This document shows positions 51,498-60,887 of a stretch of 64,000 nt of DNA, in pieces. Every line of letters starts with the position of its first letter. Positions within the stretch are counted from its first letter, which is position 1. Source of the DNA: Chaetoceros tenuissimus (lineage: Eukaryota > Bacillariophyta > Thalassiosirophyceae > Chaetocerotales > Chaetocerotaceae); assembly GCA_021927905.1 (NCBI GenBank), contig BLLK01000022.1, positions 3,162,001 to 3,226,000 of the forward strand, read 5' to 3'. A program made the translations under genes and the position numbers. The notes below the pieces were generated by a model. It saw nothing but the letters and a program-made list of their open reading frames with translations. It was not told the origin of the DNA and did not search any database.

Positions 51498-52304
51498 ATG
51501 AAAGTTCAGACGGAAGAATGGCGTCGGTTCATTCCAGGGGTCCGAATGTACAAAGACAAAAAGACTCTCTTCTACAACGGAGAGAAACTTTGGGAAGGGG
51601 ATGGTAGTAGTGGTCGTCCTCTAATCTATGATGAAGAAGAGAGAAATACATGGCAAGTTGTCATCATCTTACCAGGAGTTGAAGTGATTCCTGAATGGAC
51701 TTTCTGGAGTTGTAAGAATATCAAGACTGTCATCATGGCTGATACTGTGCGAAGAATTGAATATAAGGCTTTCTTCGGATGTGATAGTCTAGTGTTTGTC
51801 GGACTTTCTAAAAATCTTGAATATATCGGGTATGCTGCATTCTATTGGTGTGAGTCTCTGACTTCAATTTTCATTCCTCCATCGTGTAGAGAGATTGACG
51901 ATGAAGTATTCGAACGTTGCAGAAAATTGATTATTTTGGGATTGCCTCAAAATGTACAACTTGGTGCAGGTGTCTTTCAATGCACACTTTTGATGACAAA
52001 ATCTCCATTGGAACTTGATGAAGATGGTGAATATAACGAGGAAGACGAGGAAGCAGCAGTCCAATGGGTCAAGTCCATCAACAATGAAGAAGCATATGCT
52101 CTTCACCGGGCTTGTTCCTCTTTCAATCCCTTGCCTGAGATCATCCATGCTCTAGTGAAGCGACAAGGTTTGAGTGGAATGAGATCACCAAACACAATCG
52201 GTATTACACCTTCGCAATATCTTGCAGCAAATACGTTCGCTGATATTTCGGAGAACAATGTAATCAATAGTTATATTTTGGACATGATGGGAGAAGCACT
52301 CTAA
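51498..52304 (+). CDS. LRR/ankyrin-like protein A4
   Basis: 268 residues from ATG 51498 (MKVQTEEWRRFIPGVRMYKD). BspA-type LRR cores PGVEVIPEWTFWSCKNIKTV and LEYIGYAAFYWCESLTS, then YALHRACSSFNPLPEIIHAL. Converges with B4 across 47 bases. Confidence 0.88.
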   Translation: MKVQTEEWRRFIPGVRMYKDKKTLFYNGEKLWEGDGSSGRPLIYDEEERNTWQVVIILPGVEVIPEWTFWSCKNIKTVIMADTVRRIEYKAFFGCDSLVFVGLSKNLEYIGYAAFYWCESLTSIFIPPSCREIDDEVFERCRKLIILGLPQNVQLGAGVFQCTLLMTKSPLELDEDGEYNEEDEEAAVQWVKSINNEEAYALHRACSSFNPLPEIIHALVKRQGLSGMRSPNTIGITPSQYLAANTFADISENNVINSYILDMMGEAL

Positions 52305-52351
52305 GATAAGATATATAATACAAACATATTCAAACTGTTTACTTTACATGT

Positions 52352-53158
52352 TTAGACTGTTTCGCCCATCAATTCGAGGATATATCTATTCATTAGCTTT
52401 TGCTGGTCGATGTCCGCAAAGGGATTCTCCTCTAGATATTGTACAGGAGTGATGCCAATTGCATTTTTCTTGCGAAAAGATTTTAGGCCTTGTCTTTTGA
52501 TGATTCTGTAAATGATTTCTGTTATGGGGTTGTAGGATGAGCATGCTCTATGGAGAGCATAGTCTTCACTTTGATTGATATTTTTGATCCATGTATTGAC
52601 TTGCTCATTGTTCTGATATCTGCCGTGATTGTTTATCAATAATTCGTCTTCTTCAAAGTGAGATGCTTCAATCAATTTTGTATTAGAAATCACATTATCA
52701 CCAAGTTCAGTTGTTTGAGGAACATTCAAATTGATCAACTGTTGACAATTGTCCAATGCATGACTCCCAATCTCAATACAGGATGGTGGAAAAAATATTG
52801 AATTCAAAGATTTGCAAAGTTGGAATGCACCAAATCTGATGAATTCAAGATTTCTTGAGAGTTTGACAAACTCGAGACCAAAGCACATACAGAAAGCATT
52901 CCTTTCAATTTTCTTGACTGTGTCAGCCATAATGACTACCCTCACATTCCAAATATATTGGAAAGAAAACTCAGAAATCACTTCCACTCCGGGAAGAATT
53001 ATTATTGCTTCCCAAGAGTCTCGCTCTTCATAATCATAATCCCAAAGTTTCTCTCCGTTGTAAAAGAGAGTCACCTTTCCTCGATAATTTCGGACTCCCG
53101 GACCTAATGCCACAAGCTCCTCCCATTCTGTATTCGTGAGTTTTCTTTGTAGTTTCAT
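52352..53158 (-). CDS. LRR/ankyrin-like protein B4
   Basis: 268 residues from ATG 53158 (MKLQRKLTNTEWEELVALGP). Seven residues shorter than B1 and B2 because the loop after LFYNGEKLW is reduced (DYDYEERDSW). LRR cores PGVEVISEFSFQYIWNVRVV and LEFIRFGAFQLCKSLNS. Ankyrin-like end YALHRACSSYNPITEIIYRI. Confidence 0.88.
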   Translation of the reverse strand: MKLQRKLTNTEWEELVALGPGVRNYRGKVTLFYNGEKLWDYDYEERDSWEAIIILPGVEVISEFSFQYIWNVRVVIMADTVKKIERNAFCMCFGLEFVKLSRNLEFIRFGAFQLCKSLNSIFFPPSCIEIGSHALDNCQQLINLNVPQTTELGDNVISNTKLIEASHFEEDELLINNHGRYQNNEQVNTWIKNINQSEDYALHRACSSYNPITEIIYRIIKRQGLKSFRKKNAIGITPVQYLEENPFADIDQQKLMNRYILELMGETV

Positions 53159-53757
53159 TTGGTTTTGGTTATATTGACTCTAGCTGCGAGAGTATAGTGT
53201 ACTATGTGCAATGAATGAAAATAACTTTCTGGCTTTCAGTTCGTCATTCAGCCCAACACGCTTCTCTTGGCTCTTGCTTTTTCTACTTGTTCTTTACTAA
53301 ATAGAATGAGTATATGAATGTATCTAGCAGCAGTGAAGAGAGCCTGTGGACCAATAGATGTTCACGGCTCGTTCAGGCGATAGCTCTCGCGATACAGTGG
53401 TTCTCGCTCGTCCACAAATCGTAAGTACTTACAATACTACGGACGTTAAAAATAAAACTGCCATGTTTACAAACATGGCTGAGAGCTATGCAGCAGGAGG
53501 AGTAGATAGAAGTGCGCAGCTTTTTGAGCATCAAAGAAGTTGAGTAGAAGAAGAAGGAATCAAAGTCAAATCAAATAATCTGAACTGCAGATCAATTTGA
53601 TAAGATATAGAAAGGACTGTTGATAGACCTCAAGACGGACTGCTCTGGAAACGAATCCCTCCTCAAAATTGAAAGTTGATTTGATTTGATACTTGTTCCC
53701 TCTTTGCTAGCTCCTATTACAGCTACTTTCTATTTGCTTCATACTTCGCGAGTTAGT
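53159..53757. promoter_or_regulatory. Divergent B4/A5 promoter interval
   Basis: Holds upstream block copy 4 and the block AAATCAAATAATCTGAACTG, CAGATCAATTTGATAAGATA at about 53568-53610, shared with the A4 upstream region. The left part matches the B1 and B2 upstream regions (TTTCAGTTCGTCATTCAGCC). Confidence 0.6.
53439..53478. promoter_or_regulatory. Conserved upstream block, copy 4, with perfect hairpin
   Basis: Identical over 40 bases to copy 3 (ACGGACGTTAAAAATAAAAC, TGCCATGTTTACAAACATGG), 281 bases from the B4 start and about 280 from A5. Confidence 0.65.
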
Positions 53758-54567
53758 ATGAGAATCAGTGAGTCGGAATGGAGAAACTTTACTGCTGGAA
53801 TGCGTATGTTTAGAGAAAAGAAAACTCTCTTCTACAATGGAGAGAAACTTTGGGAAGGAGATGAATGGGAAGGGAATCCTCTAATCTATGACTTGGAAGA
53901 GCGAGATTCTTGGGAAATCATGATTGTTCTTCCCGGAGTTGAGATAATTCCTGAAATGAGTTTCTCTTACTGTAGCAAAATCAAGACTGTAATCATGGCG
54001 GATTCTGTACAAAGAATTGAAGATGAAGCTTTCATGGAATGCTGTAGTCTCGACTTTTTTCGACTCTCGAGAAATTTGGAGTACATTGGAGAGTATGCAT
54101 TCCTGTTTTGTAATTCTTTGACTTCAATTTTCATTCCGCCATCGTGTAGACAGATTGGGGAAGAGGCATTTGGATGGTGTGCACAGCTGATAATCTTGGG
54201 ATTGCCTCAAACAACAGAACTTGGTGAAGGTGTTTTCCAAAAAACAAAATTGATGAAGAACTCTCCATTTGAACTTGATCAATATGGTGAATATGACTTG
54301 GATGATGATGATGAAGCTGCAATTCAATGGGTCAAGTCCATCAATGAAGAAGAAGCAAACGATCTTCACCGCATCTGTTCATCCTTCAACCCGTTATCAG
54401 AGATTATTTATGCAATAGTAAAGCGACAAGGCATTGGAGCCATGAAAACAAAAAACAAAATAGGCATCACACCTTCGCAATATCTTGCAACAAATACATT
54501 TGCTGATATTACGGAGAAAGAGATTACTAATAGATACATTTTAGATATGATGGGAGAGGTTTTATAA
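53758..54567 (+). CDS. LRR/ankyrin-like protein A5
   Basis: 269 residues from ATG 53758 (MRISESEWRNFTAGMRMFRE). It is the most diverged A member and has no B partner: its convergent neighbour is RING-HA copy 3. LRR cores PGVEIIPEMSFSYCSKIKTV and LEYIGEYAFLFCNSLTS. The ankyrin-like unit has DLHRICSSFNPLSEIIYAI. It ends the array. Confidence 0.88.
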   Translation: MRISESEWRNFTAGMRMFREKKTLFYNGEKLWEGDEWEGNPLIYDLEERDSWEIMIVLPGVEIIPEMSFSYCSKIKTVIMADSVQRIEDEAFMECCSLDFFRLSRNLEYIGEYAFLFCNSLTSIFIPPSCRQIGEEAFGWCAQLIILGLPQTTELGEGVFQKTKLMKNSPFELDQYGEYDLDDDDEAAIQWVKSINEEEANDLHRICSSFNPLSEIIYAIVKRQGIGAMKTKNKIGITPSQYLATNTFADITEKEITNRYILDMMGEVL

Positions 54568-54777
54568 ATAGGAAGCTAGTGATAGCTGCGAGTCAAGATT
54601 CATCTTCTAATTTACTACTTAGCTATCACCTTTTCATAACCATTTTTCTTTTCATCTTCCAACTCCTTCGTATGGAATAATAACAATCAACAAAATTAGC
54701 CATTTATTGAGTTTATTTGAAGGAAAATGATAATTGTTATATTGTAATAGCAACGACCGAACGATGAATTAATTGTT

Positions 54778-56997
54778 TCATCCCCTTATTCTCCATTTGA
54801 AACCCATTTTATCTAACTGAGCAATCCTCTCATCAGTAAGTTTATGAGGAGATTCTTCAAAAGTAGAGCCTTTCTTCTTATTTTTCCTTGTACCGGCTCT
54901 CATACTGCGAAGTTTTCCTACCCAATAGCCTAAGCTCTTATTCTCTGAATAAAGGAAAGGGACATCGCAATGACCATATTTGGATTTGAAATCTTGCAAA
55001 TCATCAATATACTCATCCCACGTTCGAATTGCATTCCATCTAAAGCCGATCTTATCTAATTGCTTTATTCTTTCCTCCGTGAGCTGTAACTCTGGTCTCT
55101 TGTTTTGTTCCCTTCTACCATCTCTAATGCCTCGCATTTTACATACCCAGGTCACTAAACCAGGATATTCTAGAGAGATTTTATCGGATTTTGGAACATT
55201 ACAATGGCCTGTCTTTGCTTTGAAGGACTGTAGTAAGCTGAAGTATTCGTCCCAAGAATGTTGAAATCTCCAACGAAATCCAAGTTTCTGTAATTTCTCC
55301 ATCCTCTCTTTTGTGAGTTTTAATTCAGGATGCTCCAATTCTTCAATGAGACCTGCGTTTACCAGTCTAACATAGTTAGAAAATTCTCCAATGCCTTTTT
55401 CTGTGTAGCTCTTTGGAACGTTACAGTGCCCGTGTTTTTCTTTGAACTTCTTCAAAAGACGGAGACGTTCCTCAAATCTAGGAACTTTGCCTGATCTTTG
55501 CAATTTGCTTTCAAGACTTTCATACAGCTTGTCCTTGGAATCCAATCCAACTTCAATGCTTTTCTTCTCTGGATCTTTACTCGTAGACGCTAGAGGGCGT
55601 TTCTTCTCACGGATGACGGGTTCCGGTTCTAAAGTTTTACTTTCATTGGCAGCAGTTGAATCTCCTTTCTTCTTCATTACTTCCACATTATTTTCTCGAT
55701 ATGCTTGATCAACAAAGTCAACTCTCTTCAAGTCAATTCTCTTCAATGGCAGCGATTTCATCCTCCATCGAAAGCCTAGATCTTCCAATCTTTTTATCCG
55801 TTCCGAGGTGAGCTTGCAAGCTCCAGTATTGGGTTGAGTTCCTGATTTCATTAACCTTAGTCTTGCACACCAACTTCCTAACTTTTTGTTTTCTTTATAT
55901 TCCTTTGGGATGATGCAATGACCATGTCTCTCTTTGAAAGCCTGTAATTCTTGGAAATATTCATCAAAGGTTTTTGTTGATGACCACCTGAAGCCCATGT
56001 CTTCCAGTACCTTCATTCTTTTTTTCGTCAACTTAAATTCTGGATTTGTAAATTGCTTATAATTCCCCGCTTTAATCAGTCTCATAGTGGAGCACCATCT
56101 TCCAAGTCCTTCATGACAAGACAAGTCTTTACAATTTTTTGGAACGTTAACATGTCCGTATTTCTTTTTGAACTCTCGAAGACATTGGAGGCGTTCATTG
56201 AAAGTGAGGACATCATTTGAAGATTTGGCTTTCCGTTTCTTGTTTTGCGGAGCTTGGGCAACTTTTTTGCCACTTGGAACTTTGGCTTGTGCACTTTCTT
56301 TCGTAGGTTTGCGGTTGCTACTACTGGTTTTAGAAGAATTCTTATCACTAGATACATCTCTCTTTTGCTTTTTTCTTGTCCTAGGACCGGTTACTTCGTC
56401 ACCATCATCAATCTCTCCTTGTATGGTTTCATTGGTAGCCGTAGAGTCCAAGGAGCGCTTCTTTTGAGTCTCGTGCCTCTCTTCATCTATCTTCTTCTTT
56501 TGAATCTTTTCTTGAAGCATTTTATATCTCGTCAACAATCTATTCATCATTTCATCTCTTCTCAAACTTTGAAAAGACACACTATGATCACGACATGTTG
56601 GACATGGTCCATTGCCAGCTTTGGTTGACTCTTGAATGCATTTACAACAGAACCTATGGCAGCATGCAGGAATAATGTAGGGATCTGATAAAATATTTGA
56701 ACATAAACCGCATACAAACTTGTGACTAGGGTCCTTCACGCTAGCTTTATGTGATTCTTGTTCTTTGCCGCTGTCATTATCACTGCTATTATCACTGGCT
56801 TCTTCTTCTACTTCTTGGATATATTCGTCATCACTTGCATCTTCATATTCTTCTTCCCCTCGATCTTCTTCTTCGATGTCTTCATCTTCATGTTCTGTCA
56901 ACGTATCGTCATCCGAGAAGTAGTCACTGTAGCTCTTTCTATCTCTTCTCCTCAAGGATCGACGAAGCTCCCTTTGTTGATGCTGTTGCTGGCTCAT
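54778..56997 (-). CDS. RING finger protein with five HA repeats, copy 3
   Basis: 739 residues from ATG 56997 (MSQQQHQQRELRRSLRRRDR). Same order as the copies at 27.5-32.1 kb: basic start, acidic block, RING (CGLCSNILSDPYIIPACCH; CPTCRDH), basic linker and HA repeats with GHVNVPKNCKDL, GHCIIPKEYKEN, GHCNVPKSYTEK, GHCNVPKSDKIS and GHCDVPFLYSEN. The first two and the last repeat match those of copies 1 and 2 closely; the third and fourth are private to this gene. It lies about 22 kb from the other two and in opposite orientation. Confidence 0.9.
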   Translation of the reverse strand: MSQQQHQQRELRRSLRRRDRKSYSDYFSDDDTLTEHEDEDIEEEDRGEEEYEDASDDEYIQEVEEEASDNSSDNDSGKEQESHKASVKDPSHKFVCGLCSNILSDPYIIPACCHRFCCKCIQESTKAGNGPCPTCRDHSVSFQSLRRDEMMNRLLTRYKMLQEKIQKKKIDEERHETQKKRSLDSTATNETIQGEIDDGDEVTGPRTRKKQKRDVSSDKNSSKTSSSNRKPTKESAQAKVPSGKKVAQAPQNKKRKAKSSNDVLTFNERLQCLREFKKKYGHVNVPKNCKDLSCHEGLGRWCSTMRLIKAGNYKQFTNPEFKLTKKRMKVLEDMGFRWSSTKTFDEYFQELQAFKERHGHCIIPKEYKENKKLGSWCARLRLMKSGTQPNTGACKLTSERIKRLEDLGFRWRMKSLPLKRIDLKRVDFVDQAYRENNVEVMKKKGDSTAANESKTLEPEPVIREKKRPLASTSKDPEKKSIEVGLDSKDKLYESLESKLQRSGKVPRFEERLRLLKKFKEKHGHCNVPKSYTEKGIGEFSNYVRLVNAGLIEELEHPELKLTKERMEKLQKLGFRWRFQHSWDEYFSLLQSFKAKTGHCNVPKSDKISLEYPGLVTWVCKMRGIRDGRREQNKRPELQLTEERIKQLDKIGFRWNAIRTWDEYIDDLQDFKSKYGHCDVPFLYSENKSLGYWVGKLRSMRAGTRKNKKKGSTFEESPHKLTDERIAQLDKMGFKWRIRG

Positions 56998-56999
56998 AA

Positions 57000-57377
57000 T
57001 ACTTGACGTTTTGAGATAATTTCTTTATGTAAATTCCGTTTAGATTGAATAGAAGAACATTATTTGTCGATAGAGAAAGTTTATTGGTACTATGGGTAGA
57101 AGAAGGTAGAAGTAGCACGCACAAGCAACATTTCAACAAAAGGACAAAATTATTCAGCTATGTTCAATGTAGTAGTGTAACACCCCTTTCTATGGCTAGT
57201 TGAACATTCAAATCTAGGGATGGATGACGGACGGACGACGCTACGCGTATCTTTTGTTTTTTTTTTGCAGACATCCAAAAAGACATCATCACCATTCACT
57301 CTTTTCTGATGAATGCTCTCTGAAATCTCAGAAAGCCTGCTTATATAATCAAGAAATAGTAGAAGTTGCTGCTAAAG
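57000..57377. promoter_or_regulatory. Divergent promoter region
   Basis: 378 bases between RING-HA copy 3 and the large acidic protein gene. A GGACGGACGACGCTACGCG stretch at about 57229-57248 and a T9 run follow. No element can be named. Confidence 0.3.
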
Positions 57378-60300
57378 ATGTCATCTTCATTGAATACAGG
57401 CGAAAGTTCTGATGTCGCTGCATGTGAAAAGGGTGAAAATGTGAGAAATGAGATCGAAGAAAACAAGCTAGATAATGAGAAAGAGATGCTAGAGAATCCA
57501 CAGAAAAAAGATATACTAGTTCCCAACACTGTATCTGAAAGAAGCAATATAGATGTCAACCCTCAAGCGGTTGATGCAACTAAAATTTTCGCATCTGATA
57601 TCGATAAGGATCAAAGTGAATTTCCTGTGGAAAACAAAAGTAATGATATGCCGGATCTAATACCTCCTAATTTGAGTTCTCAAAATGAATCTTTTGTCGA
57701 GGGAAATGAGATTGATAATCTTGAGAAAGTAGGCAGTAGAGTAAATGATCAGCCAGAGGAAGAGATAAGTCAATCTGAACCTATTGAGAATGAAACTGCT
57801 CAAGAAAATGGCGAACAACTACAACAAGAAGGAAATCACCAAACTGATACCTATGAAAAGAACAATTGTACCAATGGCAACGACGATGCAGTTCCTGAGA
57901 CCAGTGAGATAGATACTAGTATCGAGAAAGTAACAAGTACTGCTTCGGCGAATGCTGTTGTGATGAATACTGTTGTGAATAATGAGTGCAACGAAAAGGA
58001 AAGCCATGCTGAAACGAATGGCATCGACAATCAAGAAGATGCCATAGAAAAGAATCTTGAACTGGAAAAGGAGGTCGGAGTAGAAACTAGTAATGACGAA
58101 GAGAATGTTGCAGAAACGAAAAGTAATGGGTATATGAAAGACATGATTGTGCCAAGTTCTTCTCAGCAGAAGAATAATGACCTCTTGAACAATATAGGTG
58201 TACGTATAATTCAGGACTCAAAGACCTTGGAACCGCAAAGAGACGAGAGTACAAATGTTTTCGAAATGCATCATGATGATGACTTACCAATTGGACTTCC
58301 ACTTCTATCTAAACCCGAACAGCAAGGTTCTATGTCAGAGTCATCGTCTTTCAAAGCAGCTGGTCTAGATGGATCTGATGATGATAGTCTTGTTGAATCT
58401 GGTCAAAGTAAAAACTCAAGTTCCAACAATTCCTCGGCGAGTTCCAAACATACCAATCCAGATGAAGAAGAAGAGAATAAGGTTGAAGGCGATATTTCAT
58501 CTCCGAACAAACAAAGCATTTCAGACAATGCATCTAATTCTACAAAGAGCACTGGAGGTCAACAGTGCCCCGATGCTTCCATTTCATCTGAACCTTCTGG
58601 TAAAGAATGCATGAATGTCTTTGACGATACAGATGAGAACCGACAGCTTCTGCAGGATGCGATAGAACGAATGATTGAAAAGAATGTTCCAATTTTCAAT
58701 GTCAATACATTTCGACTCCACAACAAAGACCTTACTTCACGTTATAGCAAAGAGTCTTTATCAGCCTTTTTGCAGTGCCAGCTAGAAAGAATGGACAACG
58801 AAAGCCAAGAAGGCTGGGATCAAGCGATTGATGCCAACATTGTTACTCCTCCTCGAAATCGATCCAAAGCAATCGAATTTTTTCATGATTCTATTGATAG
58901 ACAGCAAATAGTTCTAAATGCAATCCATGAGTTGAAAAATGAGGATTTAGAAGTATCTTATGAGAACTTGAGGCGCAATTATCATGAACTTACTACGAAG
59001 TATACTAAGTCATCACTGGAAGAATTTTTAGAGCGGTATGATCATCAGTCAGACGAGGGACTTGATTTAATTGGAGCCAAGGTTGCCAAATATTTTGGCG
59101 ACAAGCTTTATAGAGGTGAAGTCATTGCATATAATGGAGAGTATTGGCGGGTCAGATATGAAGATGACGATGAGGAGGATTACAATCGAGAGGAGATTGA
59201 ACAATTGATGAATTTATTCGATGAAAATAGAAAGAAAAAGAAGAAATGTAGAAATCCCGTTGATGGTCGCCACAAGGATGATTGTAAGCCCAAAAAGACG
59301 AGAAAGAATTCAAGGCTTCTTAGAAAATATCTTGGAGTTCAAATACCAACCAAAACGAGAGAGTTGCTAAGTAAAGAAAAAGATTGGATGAAGGATATGG
59401 AATATTATTTTTCAACTATTGAAGGAAATTCAGAGGTCAACGTTAAGAGGGTCATGACTACCGTCAAGAAATTGGTAGCTGGACATGGTGTCGTTCATCC
59501 ACAAACAGGGGAAAGGTTTTTGAATAATGTAAAGATTCATTTGGGGATGGATTTCGAGAAAATCTTGAATGAAGCCAATGCATATGTAGATAAAAATGGT
59601 GGAGATCGAGGACATGGTTGGCTGATTCAGCATCCAGTCGGAAAACTTTTAGTTTACCAACATACCAGAGTTGAAAATGGCAACAAGCCTCTTCGAACTC
59701 TCTTAGGGACTGGTTCCATCTCTAGTAGTGAAGACGAAATTATCAATTCTGGTTCTAACATTCAAGTAGATGCCAGTAGTGACAGTGATGAAGACTATGA
59801 AGAAAGTAGAAAGACATCGAAGAAGAGTAGTCTGGATTCTTGGATCATCAAAAAACCGCCGAATTTATGTGGTAGAAGGAAACGTTCAACACTGAATACA
59901 TCAGAAGAAGGTCTAACAAAGTTAAAGTTACGGAAGCTGTCTCAAGATCCATTGGCCTTGAGCCAGGCTCGCAAGTTCATGGATGATATGGAATCTAAGG
60001 GTTTGCCTTTGAATTACAAAAGCTTTGAACGAGAATACCCTGACTTCACTGCAAGATATCCTAGAAAATCTATTTCAGCAATGTTGGGACATCGTAGATC
60101 CAATTCAATGCATGCAGTTGAATCTGATGATTCCGATATTGTTTCAGAGAGTGAAACTGGTGACAAGGTTGATACGCAAGCCTCATTGAAGGAATCATGT
60201 GATGTAAAATTAGCGGAGCCCCATGACAGTTCAACATTTGCGAATGATTTGAGCCCTAAAAATCTAACTTGCGTTGAAAGCAATGACGAAGCCAAGAAGA

Positions 60301-60581
60301 AAGACAAAGTTGAAGAAAAGGAAGAATCATTCTATGCATTGAAAGGGTATTTACTAACGGAGATAATGTCCTCAGAAACTTCTTATCATGAAAAGAAAGA
60401 AGTGGATGATATGTTCACATCATACGCAGATAAATTCATCCAGGATGGCTTTCATTGCCCTGCTATTCTTAAAGCTATGAATGATATGGGAAGTAATGAG
60501 ATTGATGAATATTTATCAAATACAATTGGGATGAAGTTTGCTCATAAACTACAATTTAAAAGGTGGCTTGCATCTATATGA
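57378..60581 (+). CDS. Large acidic protein with Tudor-like domain and three short repeats
   Basis: 1067 residues from ATG 57378 (MSSSLNTGESSDVAACEKGE). Residues 1-420 are acidic, Asn/Ser-rich and probably disordered. A 40-residue motif then occurs three times: VNTFRLHNKDLTSRYSKESL (near 455), YENLRRNYHELTTKYTKSSL (near 535) and YKSFEREYPDFTARYPRKSI (near 885). After the second copy comes a Tudor-like domain (IGAKVAKYFGDKLYRGEVIA, WRVRYEDDDEEDYNREEIEQ). The motif recalls small helical DNA-binding or SANT-like folds. The Tudor-like part suggests reading of methylated chromatin. A further folded C-terminus (last 80 residues) ends in LQFKRWLASI. Nuclear chromatin role inferred from domains. Confidence 0.85.
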   Translation: MSSSLNTGESSDVAACEKGENVRNEIEENKLDNEKEMLENPQKKDILVPNTVSERSNIDVNPQAVDATKIFASDIDKDQSEFPVENKSNDMPDLIPPNLSSQNESFVEGNEIDNLEKVGSRVNDQPEEEISQSEPIENETAQENGEQLQQEGNHQTDTYEKNNCTNGNDDAVPETSEIDTSIEKVTSTASANAVVMNTVVNNECNEKESHAETNGIDNQEDAIEKNLELEKEVGVETSNDEENVAETKSNGYMKDMIVPSSSQQKNNDLLNNIGVRIIQDSKTLEPQRDESTNVFEMHHDDDLPIGLPLLSKPEQQGSMSESSSFKAAGLDGSDDDSLVESGQSKNSSSNNSSASSKHTNPDEEEENKVEGDISSPNKQSISDNASNSTKSTGGQQCPDASISSEPSGKECMNVFDDTDENRQLLQDAIERMIEKNVPIFNVNTFRLHNKDLTSRYSKESLSAFLQCQLERMDNESQEGWDQAIDANIVTPPRNRSKAIEFFHDSIDRQQIVLNAIHELKNEDLEVSYENLRRNYHELTTKYTKSSLEEFLERYDHQSDEGLDLIGAKVAKYFGDKLYRGEVIAYNGEYWRVRYEDDDEEDYNREEIEQLMNLFDENRKKKKKCRNPVDGRHKDDCKPKKTRKNSRLLRKYLGVQIPTKTRELLSKEKDWMKDMEYYFSTIEGNSEVNVKRVMTTVKKLVAGHGVVHPQTGERFLNNVKIHLGMDFEKILNEANAYVDKNGGDRGHGWLIQHPVGKLLVYQHTRVENGNKPLRTLLGTGSISSSEDEIINSGSNIQVDASSDSDEDYEESRKTSKKSSLDSWIIKKPPNLCGRRKRSTLNTSEEGLTKLKLRKLSQDPLALSQARKFMDDMESKGLPLNYKSFEREYPDFTARYPRKSISAMLGHRRSNSMHAVESDDSDIVSESETGDKVDTQASLKESCDVKLAEPHDSSTFANDLSPKNLTCVESNDEAKKKDKVEEKEESFYALKGYLLTEIMSSETSYHEKKEVDDMFTSYADKFIQDGFHCPAILKAMNDMGSNEIDEYLSNTIGMKFAHKLQFKRWLASI

Positions 60582-60887
60582 AGAATGAATTTAGGGCATT
60601 TTCGATGTATGTCTGAAAGACAATAATTATATATATACTCTTTTAAAATTAGTTTTTACAAATATGTATATATATTCGAAGCAACAAAGAACCAAATCCA
60701 TACAAGCACTTGCATCGACATCGTAAATGAATCCATTATCTATGTTATCACCAATATACTTAACTCCATCATTTATCTCGCACTTCGTAGTGTTTGCAGC
60801 CATCAACAAGCAATCATACCAATCGAATCCAGCGCTCAAAAAACAATATCGTAATTATTCATCCAAGACTACGGTTTGCATATTCAT
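60582..60887. other. Convergent 3' region
   Basis: 306 AT-rich bases (TATATATATACTC and TATGTATATATATTC runs) between the acidic protein gene and the sulfhydrylase gene. No gene seen. Confidence 0.35.
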
